Program-made: the position numbers and the translations under genes
Part shown: piece by piece, positions 45,846-54,853 of the stretch
Position numbering within the stretch: the first letter of the stretch is position 1
How the letters are laid out: every line of letters begins with the position of its first letter
Notes under the pieces: model-generated
What the model was told of the DNA's origin: nothing
The model's database searches: none
Seen by the model: only the letters and a program-made list of their open reading frames with translations
Source: Bacillus sp. ISL-51
Lineage (GTDB): Bacteria; Bacillota; Bacilli; Bacillales; Bacillaceae
Direction: 5' to 3'
DNA: 64,000 nt
Assembly: GCF_018613535.1 (NCBI RefSeq)
Contig: NZ_JAGGQB010000004.1
Span: 144,080 to 208,079 of the forward strand

Positions 45846-46304
45846 CTATTGTTTCAATTCCTCCAGCGTTTCTTTCCATCTTTCCAGCACATTCTCCGGC
45901 TCATGCAACTGAATGGCCGGACCGGACGTCAAGTCAGCGTATTTCGCCCTATCCTCTTTCACAAAGACGACACGGCAGCTAAAGCGCTCTCTGTCATATT
46001 TCGCCTCTTCTTGTGCCGGGAGCGGCTCACATTGCAGTGTGGCGTAATAAGCGGCTCCGTTCTGCCAAGCTGTGAAAAGGGCTTGTCCTGAGCGCAGCAG
46101 ATTTCTTGCCGTCGTGGTGTTTTTCCATAAAGCGATACGGATATCAGTTCTGCTTACGGCAATGATTTCGCCGGCGCTGATCATGGCGGCGTGAGGCCTG
46201 CCCTCCTCCGTGACGGATTGCAGGACAAATGCTTCATGCTGCTTCTTCTCAAGCTCCGTCCCGTCTAAAAGCGCATAGAGAGTGTCTGGTAAATGTTCAA
46301 TCAT
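45846..46304 (-). CDS. yclD: Pyridoxamine-5'-phosphate-oxidase-like protein YclD
   Basis: The 152-aa product looks like a small split-barrel flavin-binding protein (HEAFVLQSVTEEGRPHAAMISAGEIIAVSRTDIRIALWKNTTTARNLLRSGQA). It is the last gene of bsdBCD-yclD and overlaps bsdD by 4 bases (ATGA), so it is translated with the decarboxylase subunits. Its biochemical role is not established; a flavin-related helper function is suggested by the prenyl-FMN dependence of BsdC. Confidence 0.85.
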   Translation of the reverse strand: MIEHLPDTLYALLDGTELEKKQHEAFVLQSVTEEGRPHAAMISAGEIIAVSRTDIRIALWKNTTTARNLLRSGQALFTAWQNGAAYYATLQCEPLPAQEEAKYDRERFSCRVVFVKEDRAKYADLTSGPAIQLHEPENVLERWKETLEELKQ

Positions 46305-46534
46305 CGCTGCGCTTTTCTTTCCGGAACAGCTGGAACGAGAGTGGCTGTCTCCGTTTCCTTCGGGTCGATTTTAAATGATGGATTGTATTGTTCCGGATTT
46401 GTAATGCTCTCCGGCTCGCAAGATCTCCATGTAAAGAAACAGGTTTGGCATTGGTATACTTCCCATGCGCCTGTTACCGGTGATGTGCTTACGGTTTCTC
46501 CTTTTTTTGACTCACAGCGCGGACACGTTTTCAT
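46301..46534 (-). CDS. bsdD: Phenolic acid decarboxylase subunit D, BsdD
   Basis: The 77-aa product has two CXXC pairs (CPRC, CQTC) as in VdcD/BsdD small subunits (MKTCPRCESKKGETVSTSPVTGAWEVYQCQTCFFTWRS). It joins BsdB and BsdC in the vanillate/4-hydroxybenzoate decarboxylase. The zinc-ribbon role is inferred. Confidence 0.92.
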   Translation of the reverse strand: MKTCPRCESKKGETVSTSPVTGAWEVYQCQTCFFTWRSCEPESITNPEQYNPSFKIDPKETETATLVPAVPERKAQR

Positions 46535-46550
46535 ATCAGTTCATCCTTTC

Positions 46551-47972
46551 TTATTTATTCATCAAGTCCATTAATTTTTGTTCCCACTCTTTTGTTGTCA
46601 GCGGAGAATCAAGCGGCTGTGAATAATGGCCTCTTGTTTCCGGCGCGGCAGGTGTTGTAGCGTCAAGAATCATTTTATGCGTCATCCCTGCCGGATCAGA
46701 GCCCGGGTCAAGCGGCAGGACGGATAAATCCGGAATAATGACCGCATCGTGTTTCGGATGCATTTTTGTAGAAAGCGCCCACATGACTTGCGGCAGGTTG
46801 AACGGATCAACATCCTCGTCGACAATGATGACCATTTTACAATAGCCGAGCCCGTGCGGCGTCGTCAGGGCGCGCATGCCGACCGCTTTAGCGAAACCGC
46901 CGTAGCGTGTTTTCGTTGATACGATGGCAATTAAACCGTGCGTGTACATCGCGTTGACGGCAACAATTTCGTTCGGATAGGCTTCTTTAAGCTGCTGGTA
47001 AAGAGGCACACACGTATTAATGCCGATCATATAGTCACACTCTGTCCAAGGCATGCCTAAATACAAATGTTCAAAAATCGGATTGGTGCGGTGGCACACC
47101 CGTTTAATTTTAATCACCGGCATGCTTCGTCCGCCTGAATAATGGCCTGTGAATTCACCGAAAGGACCTTCATACTCCCGTTCTCCGGCAATGATTTCAC
47201 CTTCCAGAACAACTTCGGCGCCCCACGGAATATCTAAATCAGACAGCTTAGATTTCACGATTCTGTATGGTTCCCCCTGGATCGCTCCGGCCATTTCGTA
47301 TTCGGATTGGTCATATAAAAGCGGTGTTGATGCGGCCGTCGTAATGACAGGCTCACAGCCGAGCGCGATCGTGACAGGAAGATTGACGCCGCGTTCTTCA
47401 GCTTGACGAAGATGAATCGCGATATCGTGCTGCGGCACCGGCTGAATGCCGAGGCGGTCTTTTCCTTTCACCTGCATTCTGTAAATGCCGACGTTCTGCT
47501 TGCCGAAATTGCCCGGATCTTCGAGGTCGCGGGAAATCACACACGCTTTGTCCAAATAATAGCCGCCGTCTCCTTGGTTGATTCTGAATAAAGGCAGAAT
47601 GTCAAACAGATTGATGTCTTCTGTGATTTCATTTTCGTGAAACGGCGCCGTTTCTTCCCGTTTGACGGGCATCGGGAACGTATCGTACCGTTTAGCGAAC
47701 TCAAAGAACTGCTCCTTTACCGGTGTGTCTTTCGGCAACCCGAGCATCATCGCATGATTCGGCCAGGAACCGATGACATTCATAGCGATTTGCGCATCTT
47801 GACAGCCGTAAATATTGTTAAACAAAAGCGCGGGGCTTTTATCGCCGAGGTTGCTGGCCGCGCGCGCAGCCGCACCTAAATCCGGCTCCGGTTTTACCTC
47901 TTCGTTTACTGTTAACAGCTGTCCTTCTTTTTCAAGAGCCGCGAGAAATTCTCTAAAATCTTGATAGGCCAT
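46551..47972 (-). CDS. bsdC: Phenolic acid decarboxylase catalytic subunit BsdC (UbiD family)
   Basis: BsdC removes the carboxyl group from vanillate and 4-hydroxybenzoate using prenylated FMN. The 473-aa UbiD protein contains the conserved GEFTGHYSGG region (Glu near the active site), DYMIGIN and KMVIIVDEDVDPFN. ATG 47972 (MAYQDFREF) follows GGGAGG by 9 bases; the TTG at 47978 lies within the bsdB stop region. It is almost identical to the B. subtilis protein as I recall it. Confidence 0.95.
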   Translation of the reverse strand: MAYQDFREFLAALEKEGQLLTVNEEVKPEPDLGAAARAASNLGDKSPALLFNNIYGCQDAQIAMNVIGSWPNHAMMLGLPKDTPVKEQFFEFAKRYDTFPMPVKREETAPFHENEITEDINLFDILPLFRINQGDGGYYLDKACVISRDLEDPGNFGKQNVGIYRMQVKGKDRLGIQPVPQHDIAIHLRQAEERGVNLPVTIALGCEPVITTAASTPLLYDQSEYEMAGAIQGEPYRIVKSKLSDLDIPWGAEVVLEGEIIAGEREYEGPFGEFTGHYSGGRSMPVIKIKRVCHRTNPIFEHLYLGMPWTECDYMIGINTCVPLYQQLKEAYPNEIVAVNAMYTHGLIAIVSTKTRYGGFAKAVGMRALTTPHGLGYCKMVIIVDEDVDPFNLPQVMWALSTKMHPKHDAVIIPDLSVLPLDPGSDPAGMTHKMILDATTPAAPETRGHYSQPLDSPLTTKEWEQKLMDLMNK

Positions 47973-47974
47973 AA

Positions 47975-48553
47975 TCAATTTCCTCCCTTTTCTTTTTCAA
48001 TTCCGTTCCAGCGCTTCGCTTCCGGCAGACGAATGCCGAACTGATCGAGCGTTCTGAACACAATGTGATCTATCATTTCATCTAATCCGGCCGGCTTATT
48101 ATAAAAAGCGGGCATCGGCGGCAGAATGACGGAGCCCATTTTTGTAAGCGTTAGCATATTTTCTAAATGGACTTGGTTGAGCGGCGTTTCTCTCGTCAGG
48201 AGCACAAGCTTCTTCCGTTCTTTCAGCATGACGTCTGCCGCTCTTGTCAGCAGATTGTCCGCCATCCCGGTGCGGATGCTTGCGAGTGATTTCATGCTGC
48301 ACGGGGCGATAATCATTCCATCCGTTTCAAACGACCCGCTTGAAATTGCCGCTGCCTGGTCCTTGTGGGAATACGTATATGCCGCCAGTTTCTCGACATC
48401 CTTTAATGTATAATCGGTTTCATGTGCAATAGTGACATTCGCCCAAGGAGATACAACAAGGTGCGTTTCAATCTCTGCGGCTTTCAAATATTCTAAAAGC
48501 CTGATCCCGAATATGGCCCCCGTGGCTCCGGTCATTCCTATGACGAGCTTCAA
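47975..48553 (-). CDS. bsdB: Flavin prenyltransferase-type subunit BsdB (UbiX family)
   Basis: BsdB makes prenyl-FMN for BsdC. The 192-aa product starts LKLVIGMTGATGAIFGIRLLEYL, the FMN-binding P-loop of UbiX/Pad1 enzymes, followed by SPWANVTIAHET, PCSMKSLASIRTGMADNLLTRAADVMLKERKKLVLLTRETPLN. Start TTG 48553 was chosen because GGAGGGG lies 5 bases upstream and UbiX proteins begin just before this motif; an ATG at 48595 would add 14 residues (MVLKTYFKRKGG...), close to the annotated B. subtilis form. Confidence 0.93.
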   Translation of the reverse strand: MKLVIGMTGATGAIFGIRLLEYLKAAEIETHLVVSPWANVTIAHETDYTLKDVEKLAAYTYSHKDQAAAISSGSFETDGMIIAPCSMKSLASIRTGMADNLLTRAADVMLKERKKLVLLTRETPLNQVHLENMLTLTKMGSVILPPMPAFYNKPAGLDEMIDHIVFRTLDQFGIRLPEAKRWNGIEKEKGGN

Positions 48554-48644
48554 GATGACCCCTCCTTTACGCTTGAAATATGTCTTCAAAACCATCATAC
48601 TCCTGATATATCCATATGAAAAATATTCGTTAAATCTATATATC

Positions 48645-48659
48645 ATACCTATAGGGTAT
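48645..48659. promoter_or_regulatory. LysR-type box between bsdA and bsdB
   Basis: ATACCTATAGGGTAT is a near-perfect dyad with the T-N11-A form of LysR sites, located 21 bases upstream of bsdA. BsdA activates bsdBCD with salicylate or phenolic acids in B. subtilis and probably autoregulates here. Confidence 0.65.
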
Positions 48660-48680
48660 ATTAGAAAGGAGCGTTTCCAC

Positions 48681-49553
48681 ATGGATATCCGGCAATTGCG
48701 CTACTTCGTCACCATCGCCCAAGAGCAAAAAATCACGTCGGCCGCCAAAAAACTGCATATGGCACAGCCGCCCCTGAGCAGACAGCTGAAACAGCTCGAA
48801 GAAGAGTTGGGCGTCATTCTGTTTGACCGCAACAAGAAAAAACAAATGACTCTTACATATGAAGGAAATGTTTTTCTGAAAAGGGCGAAAGAGATCCTTC
48901 ATAAGTTTGAGGACGCCATCATTGAGGTACAGGAGCTGAAGGAAGAAGTGGCCGGCACACTTGCAGTGGGATCAACGATATATTGCGCCGCGCTTATGCT
49001 TGACAAAGTCACCCAAATGAAGGAACGGTATCCGCATCTGACTTTTAATATTTGGGAGGATGAACCCGTTTCGCTGGTGGAACTCTTAGAATCCCGGCAG
49101 ATTGACGCCGCCGTCACCACCACCCTGATCAAAAGCGACGGCATTGAATCGAAGGAACTTGAAGATATTCCGTGTGTATTGGTGCTTTCGGAACAAACAA
49201 AATACAAGTGCGGAGAAACGATCAAACTGGAGGACATCGCCTCATTGCCGCTTATCCTCTTGCGCACGGTAAATGGGAAAGGCGTATATGACCAAGTTCT
49301 TCATGTCTGTGAACAGGTCGGTCTTGACCTTCAGGTTGTTTGTGAATGCCACGATTCAGCGACACTGCTCAGCCTCGTGTCACAAGGGTTCGGAGCCACG
49401 ATTCTGCCCTTGACGATGATTCCCGTCCATATGAGAGCGCATATTAAAACGGTAACGATCGAGGACAATCCGTTTGTCATGACACCGGCGGTCATCTGGA
49501 GAACGGACAGCTATTTACCGAAGCCGGCAAGACAATTTTTGGAATTGTTTTAA
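48681..49553 (+). CDS. bsdA: LysR-family activator BsdA
   Basis: BsdA senses phenolic acids and turns on the divergent decarboxylase operon. The 290-aa product has an N-terminal LysR winged helix (MDIRQLRYFVTIAQEQKITSAAKKLHMAQPPLSRQLKQLEEELGVILFDR) and a two-lobed effector domain (about 90-290). ATG 48681 follows AGAAAGGAG; in-frame codons upstream from 48432 run antisense through bsdB and are not used. Confidence 0.93.
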   Translation: MDIRQLRYFVTIAQEQKITSAAKKLHMAQPPLSRQLKQLEEELGVILFDRNKKKQMTLTYEGNVFLKRAKEILHKFEDAIIEVQELKEEVAGTLAVGSTIYCAALMLDKVTQMKERYPHLTFNIWEDEPVSLVELLESRQIDAAVTTTLIKSDGIESKELEDIPCVLVLSEQTKYKCGETIKLEDIASLPLILLRTVNGKGVYDQVLHVCEQVGLDLQVVCECHDSATLLSLVSQGFGATILPLTMIPVHMRAHIKTVTIEDNPFVMTPAVIWRTDSYLPKPARQFLELF

Positions 49554-49592
49554 AGAAAGAGCCCTTTTTTCATACTCATGAAAACCAATTAC

Positions 49593-49620
49593 TTGACTCA
49601 TACTAAAAAAAAGTTATCCT
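49593..49620 (+). promoter_or_regulatory. Putative promoter of tcyABC
   Basis: TTGACT (49593-49598) and TATCCT (49615-49620) with a 16-base spacer, about 60 bases before the tcyA start. The -10 box is only fair. Confidence 0.4.
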
Positions 49621-49680
49621 TTACAATTGGGAGCTATTTTTTCTCAATAAAACTAATCAGAAAAGTGGGGAATAAAGAAG

Positions 49681-50478
49681 ATGAAAAAAGCATTACTCGC
49701 TTTGTTCATGATGGTCAGCATCGCGGTGCTTGCAGCCTGCGGAAACTCACAGGACAGCGGATCTAAGTCAAAAGACGGCGATCTTTGGGCTTCTGTCAAG
49801 AAAAAAGGCGTACTGACCGTCGGTACAGAAGGAACGTATGACCCGTTTACCTTCCACGATAAAAAAACTGACAAACTGACCGGATATGATGTTGAAGTGA
49901 TTCAAGAAGCCGCGAAACGTCTCGGTCTGAAAGCTGACTTCAAAGAAACACAATGGGACAGCATGTTTGCCGGGTTAAACGCTAAACGTTTTGATGTCGT
50001 GGCCAACCAAGTCGGCAAAACAGGCCGCGAGAATCAATATGACTTTTCAGATATGTATACAACGTCTAACGCGGTTGTCGTGACGAAAAAAGACAGTGAT
50101 ATTTCTAAAGAGGCCGATGTCAAAGGCAAAACTGCGGCTCAATCATTAACAAGCAACTACAACAAATTGGCCCAAAAAGCGGGCGCAAAAGTAGAAGGCG
50201 TTGAAGGCATGGCGCAAGCCCTTCAGCTTATTCAGCAAGGACGCGCTGACTTAACATATAACGATAAGCTGGCCGTGTTGAATTACTTAAAAACGTCAGG
50301 CAATAAAAATGTCAAAATCGCGTTTGAAGCGGGTGAACCGCAGCACACATACTTTACATTCCGTAAAGGCAGCGGCGAGCTTGTAACGCACGTAAACAAA
50401 GCATTAAAAGAAATGAAAGAGGACGGGACTCTTTCTAAAATCTCTAAAAAATGGTTCGGCGAAGATGTTTCTAAATAA
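49681..50478 (+). CDS. tcyA: Cystine-binding lipoprotein TcyA
   Basis: The 265-aa lipoprotein has lipobox VLAAC (Cys20) and the SBP_bac_3 amino-acid binding fold (VGTEGTYDPFTFHDKKTDKLTGYDVEVIQEAAKRLGL, VANQVGKTGRENQYDFSDMY, TAAQSLTSNYNKLA). It is the receptor of the cystine importer TcyABC. The gene overlaps tcyB by 14 bases. Confidence 0.94.
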   Translation: MKKALLALFMMVSIAVLAACGNSQDSGSKSKDGDLWASVKKKGVLTVGTEGTYDPFTFHDKKTDKLTGYDVEVIQEAAKRLGLKADFKETQWDSMFAGLNAKRFDVVANQVGKTGRENQYDFSDMYTTSNAVVVTKKDSDISKEADVKGKTAAQSLTSNYNKLAQKAGAKVEGVEGMAQALQLIQQGRADLTYNDKLAVLNYLKTSGNKNVKIAFEAGEPQHTYFTFRKGSGELVTHVNKALKEMKEDGTLSKISKKWFGEDVSK

Positions 50479-51169
50479 CATGCCGGAACCTGTGATTGCA
50501 GCAGCCATTCCTTGGGATCTGGTGCAGCAGTCATTCTGGCCGATCTTATCAGGGGGAATCTATTATTCGATTCCCCTTACCATTCTTTCCTTTATTTTCG
50601 GAATGATCATCGCGCTGACCACAGCGCTGGCCAGAATGTCAAATATGAAACCGATGAGATGGGTGTTCAGCGTATACGTATCGGCTGTGCGCGGCACTCC
50701 TCTTCTCGTTCAATTGTTCATCATTTTTTATCTGTTCCCGACCTTTAATATTACACTGGACCCTTTCCCAAGCGCAGTCATCGCTTTCTCATTAAACGTA
50801 GGCGCATATGCTTCTGAAATCATCCGGGCATCTATTTCATCCGTGCCGAAAGGGCAATGGGAAGCGGGTTATACCATTGGCATGACCTATCAAAAGACAT
50901 TGTTCCGCGTGATTCTGCCGCAGGCGTTTCGCGTGTCTATTCCGCCATTATCAAATACATTTATCAGCCTGATCAAGGATACATCTCTCGCTTCGCAGAT
51001 TCTGGTCGCCGAGCTGTTTCGAAAAGCGCAGGAAATCGGCGCGCAAAATCTTGATCAGATCTTGGTCATTTATATTGAAGCCGCCTTTATTTATTGGATC
51101 ATCTGCTTCTTGCTGTCCCTCGTACAGCTTGTGATCGAACGGCGTCTTGACCGTTATGTGGCCAAATAA
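50465..51169 (+). CDS. tcyB: Cystine ABC transporter permease TcyB
   Basis: The 234-aa permease starts MFLNNMPEP inside the tcyA end and has about five helices, RGTPLLVQLFIIFYLFP and the EAA loop WEAGYTIGMTYQKTLFRVILPQAFRVSIPPL. It agrees closely with the B. subtilis TcyB. Together with TcyA and TcyC it imports L-cystine. Confidence 0.95.
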   Translation: MFLNNMPEPVIAAAIPWDLVQQSFWPILSGGIYYSIPLTILSFIFGMIIALTTALARMSNMKPMRWVFSVYVSAVRGTPLLVQLFIIFYLFPTFNITLDPFPSAVIAFSLNVGAYASEIIRASISSVPKGQWEAGYTIGMTYQKTLFRVILPQAFRVSIPPLSNTFISLIKDTSLASQILVAELFRKAQEIGAQNLDQILVIYIEAAFIYWIICFLLSLVQLVIERRLDRYVAK

Positions 51170-51181
51170 GGAGGTTTCGGT

Positions 51182-51925
51182 ATGCTCTCTGTTAAAGGGT
51201 TAAATAAATCATTCGGTCAGAATGAAATTTTAAAAAAGATAGATATGGAGATAGAAAAAGGGAAAGTCATTGCCGTTCTGGGACCGTCCGGCTCAGGCAA
51301 AACGACGCTTCTGCGCTGTCTGAACGCGCTTGAAATCCCGAACGCCGGCGAGCTTTCGTTTCCCGATTTTTCAATAGATTTCTCTAAAAAAGCGAAGCAG
51401 TCTGATATCCTTCGGCTCCGCCGTAAATCAGGCATGGTCTTTCAGGCGTATCATCTGTTTCCTCACCGCACGGCACTTGAAAATGTCATGGAAGGCCCCG
51501 TTCAAGTGCAAAAACGCGACAAGGAGCAAGTCAGAAAAGAAGCGATTCAGCTTCTTGAAAAGGTCGGCCTGAAAGACAAAATGGATTTGTACCCATTCCA
51601 GCTTTCCGGCGGTCAGCAGCAGCGCGTCGGGATTGCCCGCGCACTTGCGATTCAGCCTGAGCTGATGCTGTTTGACGAACCGACGTCAGCGCTTGATCCC
51701 GAGCTTGTCGGCGAGGTGCTGAAAGTCATTAAGGATTTGGCGAATGAAGGCTGGACGATGGTTGTCGTCACACATGAAATCAAATTCGCGCAGGAAGTGG
51801 CCGATGAAGTCGTCTTCATTGACGGCGGCGTCATTGTGGAACAAGGGCCGCCGAGCCAAATTTTTTCCGCGCCGAAAGAAGAACGCACAAAACGGTTTTT
51901 GAATCGTATATTGAATCCTTTGTAG
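51182..51925 (+). CDS. tcyC: Cystine ABC transporter ATPase TcyC
   Basis: The 247-aa ATPase has Walker [10 protein letters not shown], signature [15 protein letters not shown], Walker [15 protein letters not shown] and VVTHEIKFA. It lies 12 bases after tcyB. In B. subtilis the operon is one of three cystine uptake systems. Confidence 0.95.
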   Translation: MLSVKGLNKSFGQNEILKKIDMEIEKGKVIAVLGPSGSGKTTLLRCLNALEIPNAGELSFPDFSIDFSKKAKQSDILRLRRKSGMVFQAYHLFPHRTALENVMEGPVQVQKRDKEQVRKEAIQLLEKVGLKDKMDLYPFQLSGGQQQRVGIARALAIQPELMLFDEPTSALDPELVGEVLKVIKDLANEGWTMVVVTHEIKFAQEVADEVVFIDGGVIVEQGPPSQIFSAPKEERTKRFLNRILNPL

Positions 51926-51934
51926 GATGCCGAA

Positions 51935-51970
51935 GAAGAAGCGAAACACGATTTCGCTTCTTCTTTTTTT
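51935..51970 (+). terminator. Terminator of tcyABC
   Basis: Stem GAAGAAGCGAAA / TTTCGCTTCTTC with a short loop and eight T. Confidence 0.9.
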
Positions 51971-52023
51971 TGTCAGATATGCTACAATGACAATTAATGA
52001 TTTTTATGAAAGAAGGGACCTCT

Positions 52024-52653
52024 TTGAAGCGGGAACTTGTTTTGCGATGGACGTTTTATTTTGCGGGTTTGTTCATTTTGTCTTTCGGGGTATCTCTGAC
52101 CATCAAAGGGAAAGCTCTCGGCATCAGTCCTTGGGATGCTTTTCATTACGGGCTGTTTCAGCATTTCGGGCTTTCCGTCGGGCAATGGTCTATCGTCGTC
52201 GGGGCGGCCATTGTCGCGTTGACCTGTTTATTTACAAAGACGCTTCCCAAGCTCGGCGCCATTTTGAATATGGTGCTGCTGGGGATGTTTATCGATTTCT
52301 TTTCCTTTCTGCTTCCTGAGACGGACGCTTTTGTTGCATCGGCTGTGTTCTTTTCGCTCGGCTTGTTTATGATTGGCTGCGGCGTCGGTATTTACGTATC
52401 AGCCGGACTCGGCGCGGGACCCCGGGATTCACTGATGATGCTGATTTCAGAGAAAACGGGCTGGAATGTGCAATGGGTGCGCAACGGCATCGAGCTGACG
52501 ATTCTCGGCGCGGCATGGGCAATGGGCGGGCCGATCGGCATCGGCACCATCATTACAGCCATTTTGACGGGACTGATTCTGCGTTTTTCTTTGCCGCAGT
52601 CCGCAAAGCTTTTAACATATGCGATCTCAGGGCGTGCTCCGTCCGTTCATTAA
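52024..52653 (+). CDS. yczE: Integral membrane protein YczE
   Basis: The 209-aa product has five hydrophobic helices and the conserved stretch GVSLTIKGKALGISPWDAFHYGL, characteristic of the YczE/YyaS/YitT-like family. It lies just upstream of sfp; in B. amyloliquefaciens FZB42, yczE is needed for bacillaene/difficidin-type polyketide production by an unknown mechanism. TTG 52024 (LKRELVLRW) was chosen: AAGGG lies 6 bases upstream, and an extended -10 (TGCTACAAT, TACAAT at 51983-51988) would start the transcript near 51995, too close to the ATG at 51997. Confidence 0.88.
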   Translation: MKRELVLRWTFYFAGLFILSFGVSLTIKGKALGISPWDAFHYGLFQHFGLSVGQWSIVVGAAIVALTCLFTKTLPKLGAILNMVLLGMFIDFFSFLLPETDAFVASAVFFSLGLFMIGCGVGIYVSAGLGAGPRDSLMMLISEKTGWNVQWVRNGIELTILGAAWAMGGPIGIGTIITAILTGLILRFSLPQSAKLLTYAISGRAPSVH

Positions 52654-52690
52654 AAACAAAGCCGTTTTAAGGTTTTGTTTTTTTTATTGT
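52653..52690 (+). terminator. Terminator of yczE
   Basis: Stem AAAACAAAGCC / GGTTTTGTTTT (one G-U pair) with a 7-base loop and T-run. Confidence 0.75.
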
Positions 52691-52755
52691 CGGACAGCGT
52701 GCGCCTGATATGATAGGATGGTTTTGACAATATTTGCAGACGGAGGATGTTGGAC

Positions 52756-53430
52756 ATGAAGATTTACGGAGTATATATGGATCGGCCGCTTTCAGCTGAG
52801 GAGACGGAACGGATGATGTCGGTTGTAGCCGCTGAAAAAAGGGAAAAATGCCGCCGTTTTTACCATGAAGAGGATGCCCACCGCACCTTGATCGGCGACG
52901 TGCTCGTCCGCACCGTCATCGGCCATGCAAACGGACTTGATCCGGCCGCTGTCACATTCAGCGTCCAAGAGTACGGAAAGCCGTACATCCCTTCGCTTCC
53001 AGCTGTTCACTTTAACATTTCCCACTCCGGGCGCTGGATCGTATGTGCCTTTGATTCAGCACCGATCGGCATTGATATAGAGAAATTGAAGCCCGGCACG
53101 ATTGATATCGCCAAACGGTTTTTTTCACAAACAGAATACAATGACCTGCAAGCCAAGCATCCTGATGAGCAGACCGATTATTTTTATCACCTGTGGTCGA
53201 TGAAAGAAAGCTTTATCAAACAAGCCGGCAAAGGGCTTTCTCTGCCGCTCGATTCGTTCAGCGTCCGCCTGCAAGAGGACGGGCAGGTGTCAATTGAACT
53301 TCCCGATGGACACGAACCGTGTTTCATCCGCACATATGATGTGGATGCCGGCTACAAGATGGCCGTTTGCGCGGCACAGCCTGATTTTAGTGAGGGGATT
53401 GAGCTGAAGACGTATGAAGAGCTGTTATAA
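52756..53430 (+). CDS. sfp: 4'-phosphopantetheinyl transferase Sfp
   Basis: Sfp moves phosphopantetheine from CoA to carrier-domain serines of NRPS and PKS enzymes, including SrfAB and SrfAC. The intact 224-aa protein has FNISHSGRW, the Mg-binding triad Asp107, Glu109 (GIDIEK) and Glu151 (WSMKESFIKQAGKG). ATG 52756 (MKIYG) follows GGAGGATG. Strain 168 carries a frameshifted sfp; this copy is full length, so the host should make active surfactin. Its end overlaps the ycxD end by 6 bases. Confidence 0.97.
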   Translation: MKIYGVYMDRPLSAEETERMMSVVAAEKREKCRRFYHEEDAHRTLIGDVLVRTVIGHANGLDPAAVTFSVQEYGKPYIPSLPAVHFNISHSGRWIVCAFDSAPIGIDIEKLKPGTIDIAKRFFSQTEYNDLQAKHPDEQTDYFYHLWSMKESFIKQAGKGLSLPLDSFSVRLQEDGQVSIELPDGHEPCFIRTYDVDAGYKMAVCAAQPDFSEGIELKTYEELL

Positions 53431-54735
53431 GCAATCCGTCAGCATTTTGATGCCTCGCATAATATCCCCTGTCTTGACGTTGGACACGTTGAGTTTGATG
53501 ATATTTTCTTTCTGAAAATCCGATAGGTAATGGCTGTCAATCGGCTCCAGCAGCACGCCTTGTGCTTTCAGACGCTGCACAACTCTTGAAGCGGGAAGGC
53601 TTTTCTCCAGCACGAGATGGGTATGGATCGACGTTTGCTTTACAGAAAAACCGCCGTACTCCTGCAGCGCGTTTTGGAGCAGCTCGGAACGCTCTCTGTA
53701 AGAGGCCCGGATTTTTTCTTTATGCCTTTTGAACATGCCGCTTTTGATATACACTTCAAGGGCCGCTTGGGATATCATCGAACAGTCGATGTCGCTCAGC
53801 TTTTTATACGTATGGAAAACCGGGGCCAGCGAATCCGGGAGCACAGCCGCTCCAACACGCAGCCCCGGAAAAATCATTTTCGAAAAGCTTTTCAAATAAA
53901 TCACGCGGGAAGACAGATCATAGGCATACAGCGGATCTGCCTTCTGATTGTCCTCTAAGTCCCCTAAGAAATCATCCTCAACCAAATAAACGTCATACGC
54001 CTCGGCTAATCGGACAAGCTCTCGTTTTTGCCATTCTGTCAGAGAGCTTCCAAGCGGATTTTGAAATCGGGGCATCGTGTAAAAAAACTTAATTTCCTCC
54101 GTCTGAAACAGCCGCTCGACTTCCGCCATATCAAGCCCCTCAGCCGTCCGTTTAATGCCGCAGGCGGGAAGGCGCAGCGCTTCAAGCTGCTCCACCATCA
54201 GATGATAGCCCGGCTGTTCGATTAAAATCTTCTCTTTTCCGTTCGGAAACGGCATCAGAGACAGCAGGGATAACGCCTGCTGCACACCTGAGGTGATAAA
54301 AATGTTCCGCTCTTTTGCAAATACCTGATAATCGGATAACAGCGTCTGAAGCACCCGGATTAAAGACGGAAGCCCCTGCGGCGTGCCGTAAATGAACAAA
54401 TCATTTTTATACATATCAATGGCTTTGTTAATGCAGTGCTGAAAGTCGCGGTACGGAAAAATATCAGGGTCCGGCGCCGAGGCGGCAAAATCAATGATAC
54501 CTGTTTGTTCTCGCTCCTGCTTTTTGTCATTTTTAATAAGATAGTAGCCGCTTTTCGGCACGGCATAAATAATGTGCCGTTTTTCAAGCTCCTGAAGCGC
54601 ACGGATGACGGTGCTTTTACTGACGTGAAAACGCTCGGCCAGCTGCCTGATGGAAGGCAGCCGCGCCCCTTCCTGAAAAGTGCCGCCTTCAATGAGACTC
54701 TCCACTTCTATGATCACGTTCATATATTTTTCCAT
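53425..54735 (-). CDS. ycxD: MocR-family regulator YcxD
   Basis: The 436-aa product combines a GntR-type winged helix (about 10-70, LPSIRQLAERFHVSKSTVIRALQELEKRHIIYAVPKSGYYL) with an aminotransferase-like domain (about 85-436) with the PLP Lys in YLKSFSKMIFPGLRVG. It is divergent from ycxC across a gap containing a perfect CTGTAC palindrome, so it probably controls that permease. The ligand is unknown. Confidence 0.92.
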   Translation of the reverse strand: MEKYMNVIIEVESLIEGGTFQEGARLPSIRQLAERFHVSKSTVIRALQELEKRHIIYAVPKSGYYLIKNDKKQEREQTGIIDFAASAPDPDIFPYRDFQHCINKAIDMYKNDLFIYGTPQGLPSLIRVLQTLLSDYQVFAKERNIFITSGVQQALSLLSLMPFPNGKEKILIEQPGYHLMVEQLEALRLPACGIKRTAEGLDMAEVERLFQTEEIKFFYTMPRFQNPLGSSLTEWQKRELVRLAEAYDVYLVEDDFLGDLEDNQKADPLYAYDLSSRVIYLKSFSKMIFPGLRVGAAVLPDSLAPVFHTYKKLSDIDCSMISQAALEVYIKSGMFKRHKEKIRASYRERSELLQNALQEYGGFSVKQTSIHTHLVLEKSLPASRVVQRLKAQGVLLEPIDSHYLSDFQKENIIKLNVSNVKTGDIMRGIKMLTDCL

Positions 54736-54748
54736 GCTGAACCTCCAT

Positions 54749-54762
54749 CTGTACCGGTACAG
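54749..54762. promoter_or_regulatory. Palindromic operator between ycxD and ycxC
   Basis: CTGTACCGGTACAG is a perfect 14-bp palindrome 13 bases upstream of the ycxD start; a second half site GTACTG lies at 54781-54786. GntR/MocR proteins bind such sites, so YcxD is the likely binder. Confidence 0.65.
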
Positions 54763-54853
54763 TTTATCATTATTCTCATTGTACTGCTTCTTCCCTCCCC
54801 ATACAATAAAAGGGAGCGGCCGGCGCTCGATTTCATTAAAGGAGTTCGTGAAG

